64,000 bases of DNA from Paenibacillus antri (GCF_005765165.1 NZ_VCIW01000001.1:62001-126000); one strand, 5' to 3'. Shown: positions 32,973 through 43,842, counted from the stretch's first letter. The notes: generated by a model not told the origin, from the letters alone. Made by a program: numbers and translations.

Positions 32973-35900
32973 TTACTCGCCCGTTATCATGTCCAGCTTA
33001 TCCAAAATCCGGAACAGCGCCATGGCCGCCTCGCCTCGGGTCGTCTTCGCTTTCGGAGCGAATTCACTCGGGGAAACCCCGATCATCGCCCCTTCCCCGT
33101 AGACCTGTTTCACCGCTTGAAGCGCCCAGCTCGAGATGCCGGAAGCATCCTTGAACGGCAGCTCGGTATCTTCATTCAAGGTCACTTTCAACCGTTCCAA
33201 GAGTCTGGAGATCAGGACCGCGAGCTCTTCTCTCGTGACCGGATCGTTCGGCCTGAACTTGCCGGCGCTGCCTTGAACTAAGCCGTAGGAAGCCGCGGCC
33301 TGCACGTAAGGGAAGTACCATGCGTTCGGCGGCACATCCATAAATATTTGTTTCTTCTCCACCTGCGGCAGCTCGTTTCCAGCAACCGATTCAAGCGTTT
33401 CCGCCCACAGCTTGGCGATTTCGGCCCGGGTGACGAATTGGTTCGGTACGAACTTGCGCTCGTTCACGCCGTCCACAATATGCCGACTGGCCAACACTTC
33501 TACGGCATCCTTGCTCCAATGGCCGAACAGATCGTCGAACGAACGGCTGTAGCTGAGAACGGCGTATTTGCCCCATTTTCGTACGTTGGCCGTAACGGTT
33601 CTTGTCGACAAATGCGAGATACTGCTATTGTAATGCCATTTTCCACCCTCATGACGGTAAATCCCCAGCTTGCGAAAATCCGGAATCATCCGATCGGAAG
33701 CAAGCTTGATGCGCAGCTCGATCGGCTGAGCAGGCGCTTCTCCTTCGGAGGAGATTTCGTAAGAATCACTTAACGAGCTGAAGCCTGCGGGCAATGGAGC
33801 CGTTTCCTGAACTTTGCGGATGAGCAGTTTCGTCCCGGTCGGTAGGGCCCCTTCCGGCAGGACGAGCGAGACCTCTCCGTTAAAGAACGAGTGGGTCTGT
33901 GCGCCGGCGGCGACGGTAACGGTCTGTTCGTTCGCAGGCAGCGCAGGAACGGTTGGAACCGGTCCCCATCCGCCGCCGGGAGGCTGGGAAGGTTTCTTCG
34001 GCGTGCCCGTGACCACAACGCCGCTGGACGCTTCGCCGCTAACATCCACAACGATGATCCGCGCCTCATATACGGCGTCATTGTCCAAATTCATAAGCGT
34101 GTAAGTTCCGATTCCTATCCCGATCTCGACCGGCTCGCCGTATTCGACTGTCCCTTGCTTGCGCCATGCGATCCGGAGCTTGCTCGCATTCGCGCTTTGC
34201 GGATCGTTCCAAGTCAGGGTAAGCCGACGATCTCCCGACACGACTTGGACGTTCGTTACTTCCTCCACGACGCTGGACACAGCTTGAACGGTCTGATCGA
34301 AGTCCGTCTCCATCGGGCGCTCCGCGTAGCTTTGCGCGAGTTGGCCGACCCAGACGCGATACCTGCCGCCGATCGTCAACGGCGAGCTCGGCGTAAATCG
34401 GAACGTCCGCGCGAGCTGTACGCCTTCGCGGCTCGGGTCGGCTTGCGGTACTACCGGAACCACGCTGCCCGCCGCCTCTGCAGGGAAGCCGAATTCATCT
34501 ACTTCGTCCGGGATGTAGACCTTCACCGTCGAAGCGCCGAGCGTCGTCACCGTCATGTACTTATCGAAGGTGATATCGATTCCTTTCTCCGTCGCTTTCA
34601 CATTCGAAACTTGCGGCGGCGCCAAGGACACGAGGCCGACGTTCACGTCCAGCTGCGGCGGCGGCACCGGCAGCTCATCGCTGAATGCCGCCACGTAGCC
34701 TTCCTCCTCGTAGAGAACCTTCCACAGGCCGACCGGCACATCCCAGCCGTATCGCCCTTGGCTGTCCGTCGTCAATGGATTTTCCTGTTCGAACCAGGCG
34801 GCATCCCATACGGTCCAGTCGTCTCCTACCTTCTGAAGGATCGTCGTCGTTACGCCTTCCAGACGATTATCCGGAACGGCCTCGTAGACGTACCCGCTCG
34901 GATCGATAATCCAAGTCGGGTCTGCGATCAATTCCTTCTTCCGATCGTTATCGTCATCGTCTTTCTTTTCGCATTCCGCATCGTTCTTGATGTCGTTAAT
35001 GAAATCGTTCAGCCTCTTATCCTTCTGCATGTCGACCGCCGTAGCCAGCACCATATTGGCGACGGCTAGACCGATCGCCCCGCCTACGCCGAAGCCTGCG
35101 AACGCGCCGATGCCCGTGAAGGACAGCTGGACGAGGTTGCTTACGACGAAGTCGCGTCTCGCTGCATCTTTCAAGTAGTTCGCATAATCGCGATAGGCCG
35201 GATAGACGATCGAATCGCCGCTGCAGCCCGCCAGCGCTTTATCCACTTTGTCCGCGTATTCCGAATACCCGAGCGCCCCGTTGATCGTGCTGTACAAATC
35301 CGAAAGCGCCAGACCGCCGTCGACGGCCGTCTTGCCGAATATCCATGCCAGCTTCGCCGGCGTTTCGATCCCTTGCGCGCCGATTTGCCCCGGATTCAGC
35401 TCCGAGTCGGGAATAATCGCCTTGATCTCGTACTCCAAGTCGTTGCCGACGATTCTGTGGTTGATTTCGAACCCATACACCGGCGGACCGCCGTTCACGA
35501 CTGCCGCGGCTTCTTCATCGGTAGGCGTGTATACGATATTGCGGACGACGATCGACGTGTTCAGCCTTAAATGCGGGTTGCCTCCGATCAACAGCTCGGT
35601 ACTCGTCTCCGTCGTATTCGGATCGCCGTCATTGTAATCGACCTTACGCACGGAGGCGTCCCTCCACGGGTCTGGCATCGATGCACGAACCTTGCCCGGA
35701 TCGATCGGCATGACGGCCGCGCTCGACCATGCTTTCGGCGCTACGTCGTAAGAGGCGTAGATCCGGCCCGGCGTAGAAGAGTAACTCGAGCCCGAGCTCG
35801 CCAGCACGGATGTGATCGTCCCGGTCGGAGGCGCGTTGCCGCCTCCGGCTTTCGCCCCGTTTTCCGCATAGATTGTCAGATTGGACACCCGCGAGCTATC

Positions 35901-38900
35901 GTTGAAGCTCACATTGAAGTTGAAGGCATAGCTCGGCACGTACACGTAAGGGAACTTGCTTCCCGGCGCGAACGTGATCTGCCGGCCGTCCTGCTGCTTC
36001 ATCGTCACGCTGGTGATGCGCGGCCTGTCAGGGTCATAGACGACGAAGGCGGCAGGCGAGATTGCCGGATCCCCGACGTCCCCGGAAGGCGTCTGCGCTC
36101 GCAATGCATGATGGGCGCTGCTTCCTCGATCCGGCAACGTCACCGTCGTCTGCCACAAGCCCGTCGAAGAGGCGGTCGTCTCCGCCAGCAAATCCGACGA
36201 ATCATAGATTTGCACGTCCGCTCCGGCAGGCGCGCGGCCGTTGACCGGAACTTGCCGCGTCCATACCGTGCTCGGGGCGGCGATCGTTACGTAAGGCACT
36301 TGGAGGACAACGTGACCGAGCTTCTCTCGCTTCGGAACGCCCGCAGCCTTGAACTCCGCCCACGCCTCGGCAGCCGCTGTCGGCCAATCGGCATGGTCCC
36401 CGATTCGAACCTTGTAGACGATCGAGCCTTCGACCGGACCCGCCGGCGTCTCGCCCAAGCGTACCTCTACTTGGCCGGATCGTTCGGAGACGATCGGGTC
36501 CCCTGGGCCTTGGACGGCATTGACGGCAACGCTGTTCGCGACGAGTGACGCTCCTTCCGGAATGCCTAAGAGGAAGACGAGATCGCCAAGCGCCTGATTG
36601 CCGGCATACTTGTAGCCAGCTCGCAGCGTAACGGTCTGTCCCGGTCCCGTCTCGTATTTGCTCGCGGTCAATTCGTTGCCTTCCCGACCCCGGAAATACC
36701 CTGCGGCCGTCGAATCCGGCGACGGCAGGGAAATCGATGCAAGCTCAATGACCTCGCCATTTCGGACCACGACGTTGTCGCGCACGACCGCGTTGGCGCC
36801 AAGCCTCTGCAGCAGCGCATTGTAGTCCCTCATCCATTGATAATCCCAGTGGTACACAAGCGTATAGGTTCCGTCGTCGAGATTTCCTGTCGAGAGGGCT
36901 TCGGATTTCGACGAGGCCGCTTTGACCCACGACTTGCCCTCCGGACCGGATCGGAAGACGTCCACCCATCGCTCCTTGCCTTCCTGCGCCTGCGCGAGCT
37001 CGTCGCGAACTAGAGCGTCGACTCTCCCCTCCTCCGTCAAGCGGATTTCGGCGGATGCCCACGAATCGTTGTTCAGCACGACTTCGACGCTGGCGGTGCC
37101 GAGCCCCGCTTCGTACCCGTCCGCGGTAATGATAATCCGGTCTCCCGGTTCTCCGTCAGGTATCGCAATCTTGGAAAAGGCGTTGTTCGAATAGCTGATA
37201 GACGTATTCTTCGATTTTCCTACTCGGCCCGTATTCCGAATGTTGAGTCGCAAATGAACGGCGACCCGCCAATCCATATCCATCTCGAACGCCGGATGCC
37301 CGATCTTCTGCGTGTACACCTTCAGGGAAATCGCCTTCTGAGCGAACAATTCCATGTCGAATGTGCGATTCTCGCCATTCCCGAGCGGAGTGTCCAGCTC
37401 GAAGTTCTTGGACCCGGTATTGCGGTGGGACACGAACAGCCTCGTCTCGGCGCCGGCGAAGAGCTGGATCGCATAGTTGCCGTTCGAATCCGACTGCGTG
37501 AACCGAACGATCTCCTTGCCGTCGAGCTTCTGATAGACGGTAATGGCGGCGCCGGCAAGCCCCTGTCGTTCGTTCGTCGCGATGCTGCCTTGCAGCGCGG
37601 CGACCGGACGCTTCGGCACGGTGATGACAACCGTATCGTTGTCCGGAGTCAACAGCGTTCGCACGGGCTCGACCGGGAAGTACCGCTCATCCGCATCGAC
37701 CTTCAAGGTTACCTCCGCTCCTGAAATCAACTGATCGTACATCGAGGCCGGCGCAGGAGCTCCCGCGTTCCGATACGTCCTCGCCCATCCGTCGCCGCCG
37801 CTGATTCCGACCGCGATGCCTCCGTTCAGCACGACGCCTGCGCCTTCGACCGGGTTAGCGGAATCGTCGAGCACCCGAACGTACAGCGGAACGGGAAGAT
37901 TCGGTTTCAAGCTGATGTCGGATGTGACGCCGCTGGATACAAGGACTCCCGTCTGCTCCAGAAGTACCGCTCCGGTATGCGACAAGATGCGAACGACATA
38001 ATCGTCGGCCGGCGCGAGCATAGGCAGCACGTACGTGCCCTTGCCCGCGGTTGCGGCCCTTCCTCCGCTCCGCTTGGACGGGCTCCATGCCGTTACGGAG
38101 CCCCCGTTCAGAACGCCGCTATTCGGCTCGTCAACAGGATCGACGACGATCGTTACGGCTAGCTCCCCGCTGAGCGGCAACGGCAGTCCCGTCGCTGCTT
38201 GCGAGTCGTTCCGACTCGTGCCATTCGCCAGAACTCCGGTGATGGAGACAAGCTCAATAACGCCCTCCGGAAGCGTATACGCGCCACGGTAGATGCCCAG
38301 GCCTCTCCCTTGGGAATCCTTGTCTTCCGTTAATTCGACCGAAGTCGCGACGGGCTCGCCGTCGCCGCCTTCCGTCCGATACGCGACGACGGCGGAAGCT
38401 TGAACCCCGGGATTGCCGGTAAGAATAAACTTCAGATCCGCCTCCCGGACGAGCAGGCCGTTCGCATCCTTGACGCCCTGCCATCGGAAGCTCGCAATCT
38501 CCAAGAGAATAGAAGCGAGCGTCCGAACGGTTACGGCTGCCGACGGAGAGCGGTTGCCCGCCTGATCGACGGCCGTTACTTCATAAGCGTACTCGGTGTC
38601 TGCCGTAAGGCCTTGGTCCCCATACGACTCGCCGGTCAGCGCGGTAACGAGGACAACGCCATCGCGCTTCACCTCGTAACGAACGGCGGATTCGTTCGAT
38701 GGAACCAGCCATGAAAGCTGAACGCTAGTCGGCGTTTCGGAGACGCCTGCGAACTGGAGCGGAGCTCCCGGCGGCGTCCGGTCGACGGTCAGCGTCCGCG
38801 GAGCGGCTTCTACGCTCGTCATTCCGTTCGCCGTTGCCCTGGCGGTAATCGCATAAGCACCTTCCTGCGGCAGCGCAAGCGTCGCGCTGAAGCGGCCTGT

Positions 38901-41900
38901 CGCCGCATCGGCAGCGGCGGTGCCCGCTTCCACTGCCGCTCCTCCGCCGATCCGATATCGAATCGCGATTTGCGACCCGGGCTGCGCGGTGCCGGAAATC
39001 TCGATCTGGCCGGCGTTCGTGAAGGCCGGAAGCGGATCGAGATGCGGCGCTTCGATTCCGACATCGACCGAGAAGAACGTTTCCGCCGGCGCGAACGAAT
39101 GCGGACCGCCTTGGAACGTCAGCTTCGCGCGGTAAGCCCCGCTCGGAAGCTGCATCGGCAGCGTATACTCGGCTCCGAAATACGTGCTCCCGCCTTTCAG
39201 GAGAGGAGCGCGAGTATTTCCGAATCCGAAGTCCCCGTTCGTCCACATCTGTTTAATAACCTCGTCGTTCCATCCGGCTTCCTTGAAATGGTCGATCTCC
39301 GTTCCTTCCGGATCGTAAAGGGTTACGAACGGCGCCAGTTCATCATGGTTCTGCGCCGTTGCACCGCCGCTTTGGACCGGCATGGAAGAAGGCGTATAAC
39401 CGCCGTTTTCGAGATTCAAACCGATGGCGGCAGCCACGAGCCGGTTATCGCGGCTGTCGCGGATATCATGATGGAACGTCACGGTGCCTGCTTGCCCATA
39501 GCTTTCTTTGTCGGTTGCGATCATGGAGCTGAAGGCGTCGTCCATATCCCATGTCCAGGTCTGCTTCGGCGACAAAGCAATGGAGCGTTCGAGCCAATAG
39601 TCCCAATCCCCGTCGAAACGATGGTGCACGAGCGCGGCTTGGGCGGTGTACGTGCCCGGCGTTACGTACAGCTCTCTGTTGACGACCTTAGAGGACGATT
39701 CGCCCTCATCTTCGTCGTAGACGCTGCCGACATATTGCGGATACAGAATCGGCGCGTAAGGAACGCCTTCAGGATAAAGCGCTGCGCTTGGAACGACATA
39801 TTCGGGCGTCCGCTGCGAAGACGCAGGACTCGCGAATGCAAGCCGGGCCAAGTCCTCTCCGCCTAACAGGATCGTTCCGTCTGCCGGAAGCTCCGAAGGC
39901 AGGCGGACTCGTTTCGTGAGAAAATATAGATCTTCCGGATCAGGTGAATATTCGGTTTGAAAACGATGTTGCTGCGAGTAAGCTTGGAATGTATATTCTC
40001 CATTCGGAAGCCACAGCGTTAGCGCGTCGGGAAGCGAATCGTCCGAATCGCCGACGAAGGACCAATCATATGCCGCTCCGATGCCGTCATGGCCGACCAC
40101 CGTGAACGACATCGCGGATAACTCGGAAAATTCCTCGCCGAGATGATCGATCGGCTTCAGAACGACCCGGTTCCAATCCAAATCCTCGGCCGAAGCCACG
40201 AGGGAAACCGGAGTGCCCTCATAAGCGAAAGGCTCGAACCATACGATTGCTTCCTGTTCGCCGGAAGGTCCGTCGGGATTCGGACTGGTACCGGTAATCA
40301 AAGCCCCGAAAGTGCCCTCCGGATCCCAATATAAGTCTTGAAAAGCCGCAACGCCGCGAATGTCCGTATCGCCATAAGCCTCAGGCATGAAGTCGAACGA
40401 ATCCCCGGCGTGGACGACAAGTCGAACGCGGGCGCCGACCATCGGATTGCCGGCTCGATCGAGAACCTGAATCGATATATCCGGATCGAAGGGCTCTTGC
40501 TCAGCCGCCTTCACCTCGACCGCGAACGGCGGCGTTTCCGTAATTCCCGTATCTTCCGCGGATAACGGTCCGCTCGCCAAGCTTGCTTTCGCATAGTACG
40601 TGCCGACCGGCAGGTTGAACGGAATGTCCCAATACGCATTGGCGTAATCCGTACTTGCGGACAGACTTATGCTTCTGCTTCCCGGAACGGCATTCCCTTC
40701 GGCGTCTTGAACGATGAACGTCGGGCGTACCGAGACGGCATTCTGGTTCCATGCTTCGAACTGGAGGCTGGCCGGACGGTAGACATATGTATCCGCCGGT
40801 TCCGACGGCTTCGGCTGCGGACGGACCAAGATCGAACCGCCGGCAGCGGATACCCCGGATGCCTCGTGCGAGCCTAGCGGCTGAGACGCCAATCCGGACG
40901 TGTAGTTCTTGTACGGATCGAGGAAATAGATGTTAAAATAAGCCGATTCGCCTTGCTCCCTAACTCCATCTTCATGAAAGATCGGGCTGTTCTGTATCGT
41001 ACCGCCCAGCGGCGAGCCGTACACGACATGGCGCTCCTCGCCCGGTTGAAGCTGCAGCTTCGGCGTAACAAGCGTCCATACATATTCCTTGTTCGCGCCC
41101 TCGTCCGGCACGATCGCGTCGATCTGGGCGATATATTCGCCAGGGGTCACCGTCGCTTTCATCGCCTCCGGAACCCCTTGGATGCCGATGAATGCGCCGT
41201 TCCCGTCCTTCAGCAGGAAGCTGGCGGCCGCGAAATCTCCGGACATGATGCCAACCGTGCTTACTTCATCGGCTTCGGGATGAAAAGCTACCGTATGGGT
41301 GTCGTTCGTAATATCGATGTTCTTATGAACGAGGAAATAATACGAGTCTGCGTCCACGAGACGGATATCGTATGTCCCTCGGCTCAAATACAATTCCGAC
41401 TCGCCTTCGGCATTCAATACCGTCATCGGGATATCGGATACGTTGTCATCGTATGGGACCGGCTCCCCGGCACCCTCATCGAGCAGCTCGAACAGAATCA
41501 ACGCGCCGGCAAGCGGCTCGCGATCCGTCTGAAGTCCGGAGATGGACATCCGCTGCGCGTCCGCACCCGTGAAATGGACGTTGCCGGGCGCGCGAGCCGT
41601 TCGGTAATAGAAAAATGCAGGGTCGGAGCCGCGGGCCGTCACCAAGAAGTCGTTACCGGATATCGCATCCGTTCCCGAGATGACCGCCTTCCCTTCCGTA
41701 TCCGCCTGCCCTACCCATATGCGCTCGTACCAGGAGTAGGATTCGCCGGTTTCCGAGTCCACCTCTTCGACCCGATGACTTACCGTAATTCTCGCTCCCG
41801 CGGCCGCGGTCCCATCGGGTTTATCTACTTCGATCTCGAATCCGCCGAACGTGCCGTTCGCGATGTTTAGCTCCAGATAGTCGTAGGTATAGTTCTCTTC

Positions 41901-43811
41901 CGAATAATACAAATCAACCAATAGGGTGTACCTTCCGTCCTTGTACTGGGCCGAATCCCATTGGAAAGCGATAACGCCGCTCTCGGGGATCTCCTCCCGT
42001 TCGACCTCTCCGAGCAAGATCGGCACGCCTTCGTCGGAATCGTAAGCGCTGAGGCTGAACACGACCTTCTGCGTCTCGGCAATGTTTTGTACGCGCACGA
42101 CCGTATTCACTTGTCCTCGAACGAGAAGATCGCCGCCCGACTCCGGCGGGACGGGTTCGAGGATTTCAATATTCGTCCAAGGCTCGCTGTCGCTGTTTAA
42201 CGTTTGAGCCATATTCAGAACGTAATAATGATTCTCGCAAACTGTCCCCCACCAATAGGACGTGCAATTTTCAGGATAATCCTTCTCCCCAACATCAAGC
42301 GCATAAGAAACTTTCTCCACGCTAACGTCCGGATGGACGGAGCGATATAACGCGGCGGTGCCGGAAGCGTAGGCCGCAGCCTGCGACGTTCCGCTTAGCT
42401 CGCCGTATCGGTTGCCGGGCAGCGTCGACCAGATGTTGACGCCCGGCGCGGTAATCGTAGCGCCCCGGTTCGAGAACGACGCCGGATGATGCGCCGGATC
42501 CGAGGCCGCTACGGAGACGACGCCGGGCAAGGAGGCCGGATAGAAATCCTGAACATACCCGCTGCCATTGCCTGCCGCCGCAATCACGACGGCGCCCCGG
42601 TCCAACGCATACTGAATCGCGTTCGCAAGCGTCTGCGGAAAATCGGGCAGCCGCGCGCCCAGACTTAAGTTAATGACTTTCGCGCCATGGTCCGCAGCCC
42701 ATTCGATGCCTCGCGCAATATGGTACACCGTTCCGATTCCGGCGGCGTCCAGCGCTTTAACCGGCAGAATCTTAATCGGGAAGTTCCCGGTTACGCCGGC
42801 GATGCCTTGCGGTTCTTCGTCGCCCCACTCGTTGCTGACGTTCGCCGCAATGATCCCCGCCACATGCGTACCGTGGCCGTTGGCGGAATCGTCTTGCGCC
42901 GCGCCGGAGGCTTCCGAGTCCGTAATCGCGTTGTAACCCGGAAGCACTTTGCCGTCCAAGTCTTCATGAGCCGCTGCAACGCCCGTGTCCACGACAGCCA
43001 CGATCACCTCGGCGGCTTCGGATGCGACAAGGCCCGGAATATCATCCGCTTCGTCCAAGTATCCGTTGCCGTTAAGATCGTATTCGTTGTCTTCGCCGTT
43101 CGCCGCTTCTTGGAACAATCGCCAGAGACCCGTTTCCCACGCCGCCGCAGGCGCCAGCTGATCCCAATCGAATGCCCATTGTTCCCCGTATTTGCCATCC
43201 GTCGGCGTAAGCTTCTCAAACATCGATTGCGAAGTCAGCCGATAGTTCGGCTCGGCATAAGCTACTCTCGGGTCCTTGTTCAATTCGGCAAGCAGACTCT
43301 CCATGTTCGTTCCTGCCTCGACTTGCACAAGCTGCAGATCGTCGGCGGAGCCCCCATCCTCGGTTGCAGCCAGGTTACTGCCCCTCAACAGAGAGGAGCT
43401 GTCCTTGAAGCGGACGATAATGTCCCCCGACTCGCCGCCGGAAAGCCGTAAACCGGCTAGCGGGTCTGTAAGCTCAGGCTTAGGCTCTTCTGCCGGAGGC
43501 AGCTCTTCTGCCGGAGGCAGCTCTTCTGCCGGAGGCAGCTCTTCTGCCGGAGGCAGCTCTTCTGCCGGAGGCAGCTTTCCCGGCGGCGGAGTCTCTTCCG
43601 CTTCCGGCTCCGGCTGCTCAGAACTAAACACTTCCTTCAGAGCTACGGCCAGGGCTTCCTTCATCTTGTTCTCGTCAACCATCTGCACGGAGGAAGCGCT
43701 TTCAGCGATCCCGACCGCCGGCCAAGTTTGCATGATCAACGACAGGATAAGAATGCCCGCTAAACCTTTGCGCTTCATCTTTTTACGGTTCGTGTTTTGT
43801 TTCATCGTCAT
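32973..43811 (-). CDS. Giant secreted subtilisin-like protease with Ig/Fn3-type modules and three SLH repeats
   Basis: The 3612-residue protein begins with a signal peptide (about 1-38), a Pro/Glu repeat region (75-113) and a propeptide-like domain ('GDIIVRFKDSSSL', 'RVAYAEPNYRL'). Next comes an S8 peptidase domain at about 205-520 with the triad D275 ('AVVDTG'), H313 ('GHGTHVAG') and S476 ('SGTSQAAA') and oxyanion N415. An EF-hand-like loop 'DLNGNGYLDEAD' (about 245-256) is inserted before the catalytic aspartate. Some 2900 residues of beta-sandwich modules follow, including Fn3-like and carboxypeptidase-regulatory-like repeats, and a glycine-rich hydrophobic stretch near 2900. The last 190 residues are three SLH repeats ('VTRAEIAKLWAETL', 'VTREELAVLISRLL', 'TTRGEAAMALFRIL') that bind pyruvylated cell-wall polymer. 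ATG at 43811 follows AAAGGG. It is transcribed alone. Confidence 0.9.
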   Translation of the reverse strand: MTMKQNTNRKKMKRKGLAGILILSLIMQTWPAVGIAESASSVQMVDENKMKEALAVALKEVFSSEQPEPEAEETPPPGKLPPAEELPPAEELPPAEELPPAEELPPAEEPKPELTDPLAGLRLSGGESGDIIVRFKDSSSLLRGSNLAATEDGGSADDLQLVQVEAGTNMESLLAELNKDPRVAYAEPNYRLTSQSMFEKLTPTDGKYGEQWAFDWDQLAPAAAWETGLWRLFQEAANGEDNEYDLNGNGYLDEADDIPGLVASEAAEVIVAVVDTGVAAAHEDLDGKVLPGYNAITDSEASGAAQDDSANGHGTHVAGIIAANVSNEWGDEEPQGIAGVTGNFPIKILPVKALDAAGIGTVYHIARGIEWAADHGAKVINLSLGARLPDFPQTLANAIQYALDRGAVVIAAAGNGSGYVQDFYPASLPGVVSVAASDPAHHPASFSNRGATITAPGVNIWSTLPGNRYGELSGTSQAAAYASGTAALYRSVHPDVSVEKVSYALDVGEKDYPENCTSYWWGTVCENHYYVLNMAQTLNSDSEPWTNIEILEPVPPESGGDLLVRGQVNTVVRVQNIAETQKVVFSLSAYDSDEGVPILLGEVEREEIPESGVIAFQWDSAQYKDGRYTLLVDLYYSEENYTYDYLELNIANGTFGGFEIEVDKPDGTAAAGARITVSHRVEEVDSETGESYSWYERIWVGQADTEGKAVISGTDAISGNDFLVTARGSDPAFFYYRTARAPGNVHFTGADAQRMSISGLQTDREPLAGALILFELLDEGAGEPVPYDDNVSDIPMTVLNAEGESELYLSRGTYDIRLVDADSYYFLVHKNIDITNDTHTVAFHPEADEVSTVGIMSGDFAAASFLLKDGNGAFIGIQGVPEAMKATVTPGEYIAQIDAIVPDEGANKEYVWTLVTPKLQLQPGEERHVVYGSPLGGTIQNSPIFHEDGVREQGESAYFNIYFLDPYKNYTSGLASQPLGSHEASGVSAAGGSILVRPQPKPSEPADTYVYRPASLQFEAWNQNAVSVRPTFIVQDAEGNAVPGSRSISLSASTDYANAYWDIPFNLPVGTYYAKASLASGPLSAEDTGITETPPFAVEVKAAEQEPFDPDISIQVLDRAGNPMVGARVRLVVHAGDSFDFMPEAYGDTDIRGVAAFQDLYWDPEGTFGALITGTSPNPDGPSGEQEAIVWFEPFAYEGTPVSLVASAEDLDWNRVVLKPIDHLGEEFSELSAMSFTVVGHDGIGAAYDWSFVGDSDDSLPDALTLWLPNGEYTFQAYSQQHRFQTEYSPDPEDLYFLTKRVRLPSELPADGTILLGGEDLARLAFASPASSQRTPEYVVPSAALYPEGVPYAPILYPQYVGSVYDEDEGESSSKVVNRELYVTPGTYTAQAALVHHRFDGDWDYWLERSIALSPKQTWTWDMDDAFSSMIATDKESYGQAGTVTFHHDIRDSRDNRLVAAAIGLNLENGGYTPSSMPVQSGGATAQNHDELAPFVTLYDPEGTEIDHFKEAGWNDEVIKQMWTNGDFGFGNTRAPLLKGGSTYFGAEYTLPMQLPSGAYRAKLTFQGGPHSFAPAETFFSVDVGIEAPHLDPLPAFTNAGQIEISGTAQPGSQIAIRYRIGGGAAVEAGTAAADAATGRFSATLALPQEGAYAITARATANGMTSVEAAPRTLTVDRTPPGAPLQFAGVSETPTSVQLSWLVPSNESAVRYEVKRDGVVLVTALTGESYGDQGLTADTEYAYEVTAVDQAGNRSPSAAVTVRTLASILLEIASFRWQGVKDANGLLVREADLKFILTGNPGVQASAVVAYRTEGGDGEPVATSVELTEDKDSQGRGLGIYRGAYTLPEGVIELVSITGVLANGTSRNDSQAATGLPLPLSGELAVTIVVDPVDEPNSGVLNGGSVTAWSPSKRSGGRAATAGKGTYVLPMLAPADDYVVRILSHTGAVLLEQTGVLVSSGVTSDISLKPNLPVPLYVRVLDDSANPVEGAGVVLNGGIAVGISGGDGWARTYRNAGAPAPASMYDQLISGAEVTLKVDADERYFPVEPVRTLLTPDNDTVVITVPKRPVAALQGSIATNERQGLAGAAITVYQKLDGKEIVRFTQSDSNGNYAIQLFAGAETRLFVSHRNTGSKNFELDTPLGNGENRTFDMELFAQKAISLKVYTQKIGHPAFEMDMDWRVAVHLRLNIRNTGRVGKSKNTSISYSNNAFSKIAIPDGEPGDRIIITADGYEAGLGTASVEVVLNNDSWASAEIRLTEEGRVDALVRDELAQAQEGKERWVDVFRSGPEGKSWVKAASSKSEALSTGNLDDGTYTLVYHWDYQWMRDYNALLQRLGANAVVRDNVVVRNGEVIELASISLPSPDSTAAGYFRGREGNELTASKYETGPGQTVTLRAGYKYAGNQALGDLVFLLGIPEGASLVANSVAVNAVQGPGDPIVSERSGQVEVRLGETPAGPVEGSIVYKVRIGDHADWPTAAAEAWAEFKAAGVPKREKLGHVVLQVPYVTIAAPSTVWTRQVPVNGRAPAGADVQIYDSSDLLAETTASSTGLWQTTVTLPDRGSSAHHALRAQTPSGDVGDPAISPAAFVVYDPDRPRITSVTMKQQDGRQITFAPGSKFPYVYVPSYAFNFNVSFNDSSRVSNLTIYAENGAKAGGGNAPPTGTITSVLASSGSSYSSTPGRIYASYDVAPKAWSSAAVMPIDPGKVRASMPDPWRDASVRKVDYNDGDPNTTETSTELLIGGNPHLRLNTSIVVRNIVYTPTDEEAAAVVNGGPPVYGFEINHRIVGNDLEYEIKAIIPDSELNPGQIGAQGIETPAKLAWIFGKTAVDGGLALSDLYSTINGALGYSEYADKVDKALAGCSGDSIVYPAYRDYANYLKDAARRDFVVSNLVQLSFTGIGAFAGFGVGGAIGLAVANMVLATAVDMQKDKRLNDFINDIKNDAECEKKDDDDNDRKKELIADPTWIIDPSGYVYEAVPDNRLEGVTTTILQKVGDDWTVWDAAWFEQENPLTTDSQGRYGWDVPVGLWKVLYEEEGYVAAFSDELPVPPPQLDVNVGLVSLAPPQVSNVKATEKGIDITFDKYMTVTTLGASTVKVYIPDEVDEFGFPAEAAGSVVPVVPQADPSREGVQLARTFRFTPSSPLTIGGRYRVWVGQLAQSYAERPMETDFDQTVQAVSSVVEEVTNVQVVSGDRRLTLTWNDPQSANASKLRIAWRKQGTVEYGEPVEIGIGIGTYTLMNLDNDAVYEARIIVVDVSGEASSGVVVTGTPKKPSQPPGGGWGPVPTVPALPANEQTVTVAAGAQTHSFFNGEVSLVLPEGALPTGTKLLIRKVQETAPLPAGFSSLSDSYEISSEGEAPAQPIELRIKLASDRMIPDFRKLGIYRHEGGKWHYNSSISHLSTRTVTANVRKWGKYAVLSYSRSFDDLFGHWSKDAVEVLASRHIVDGVNERKFVPNQFVTRAEIAKLWAETLESVAGNELPQVEKKQIFMDVPPNAWYFPYVQAAASYGLVQGSAGKFRPNDPVTREELAVLISRLLERLKVTLNEDTELPFKDASGISSWALQAVKQVYGEGAMIGVSPSEFAPKAKTTRGEAAMALFRILDKLDMITGE
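43485..43574. repeat. Five tandem 18-bp repeats coding a Pro-Pro-Ala-Glu-Glu-Leu tract
   Basis: Five consecutive copies of ctcttctgccggaggcag read on the minus strand as LPPAEE units between the signal peptide and the protease propeptide. Copies are nearly identical at DNA level, which implies recent slippage or expansion. Confidence 0.9.
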
Positions 43812-43842
43812 ATTCAATCCCTTTCCAACTAAATAATGGGAA

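Noticed and set aside
43485-43574. Possible CRISPR-like array
   Set aside because: The units are directly adjacent, without spacers, and encode an in-frame Pro/Glu linker.
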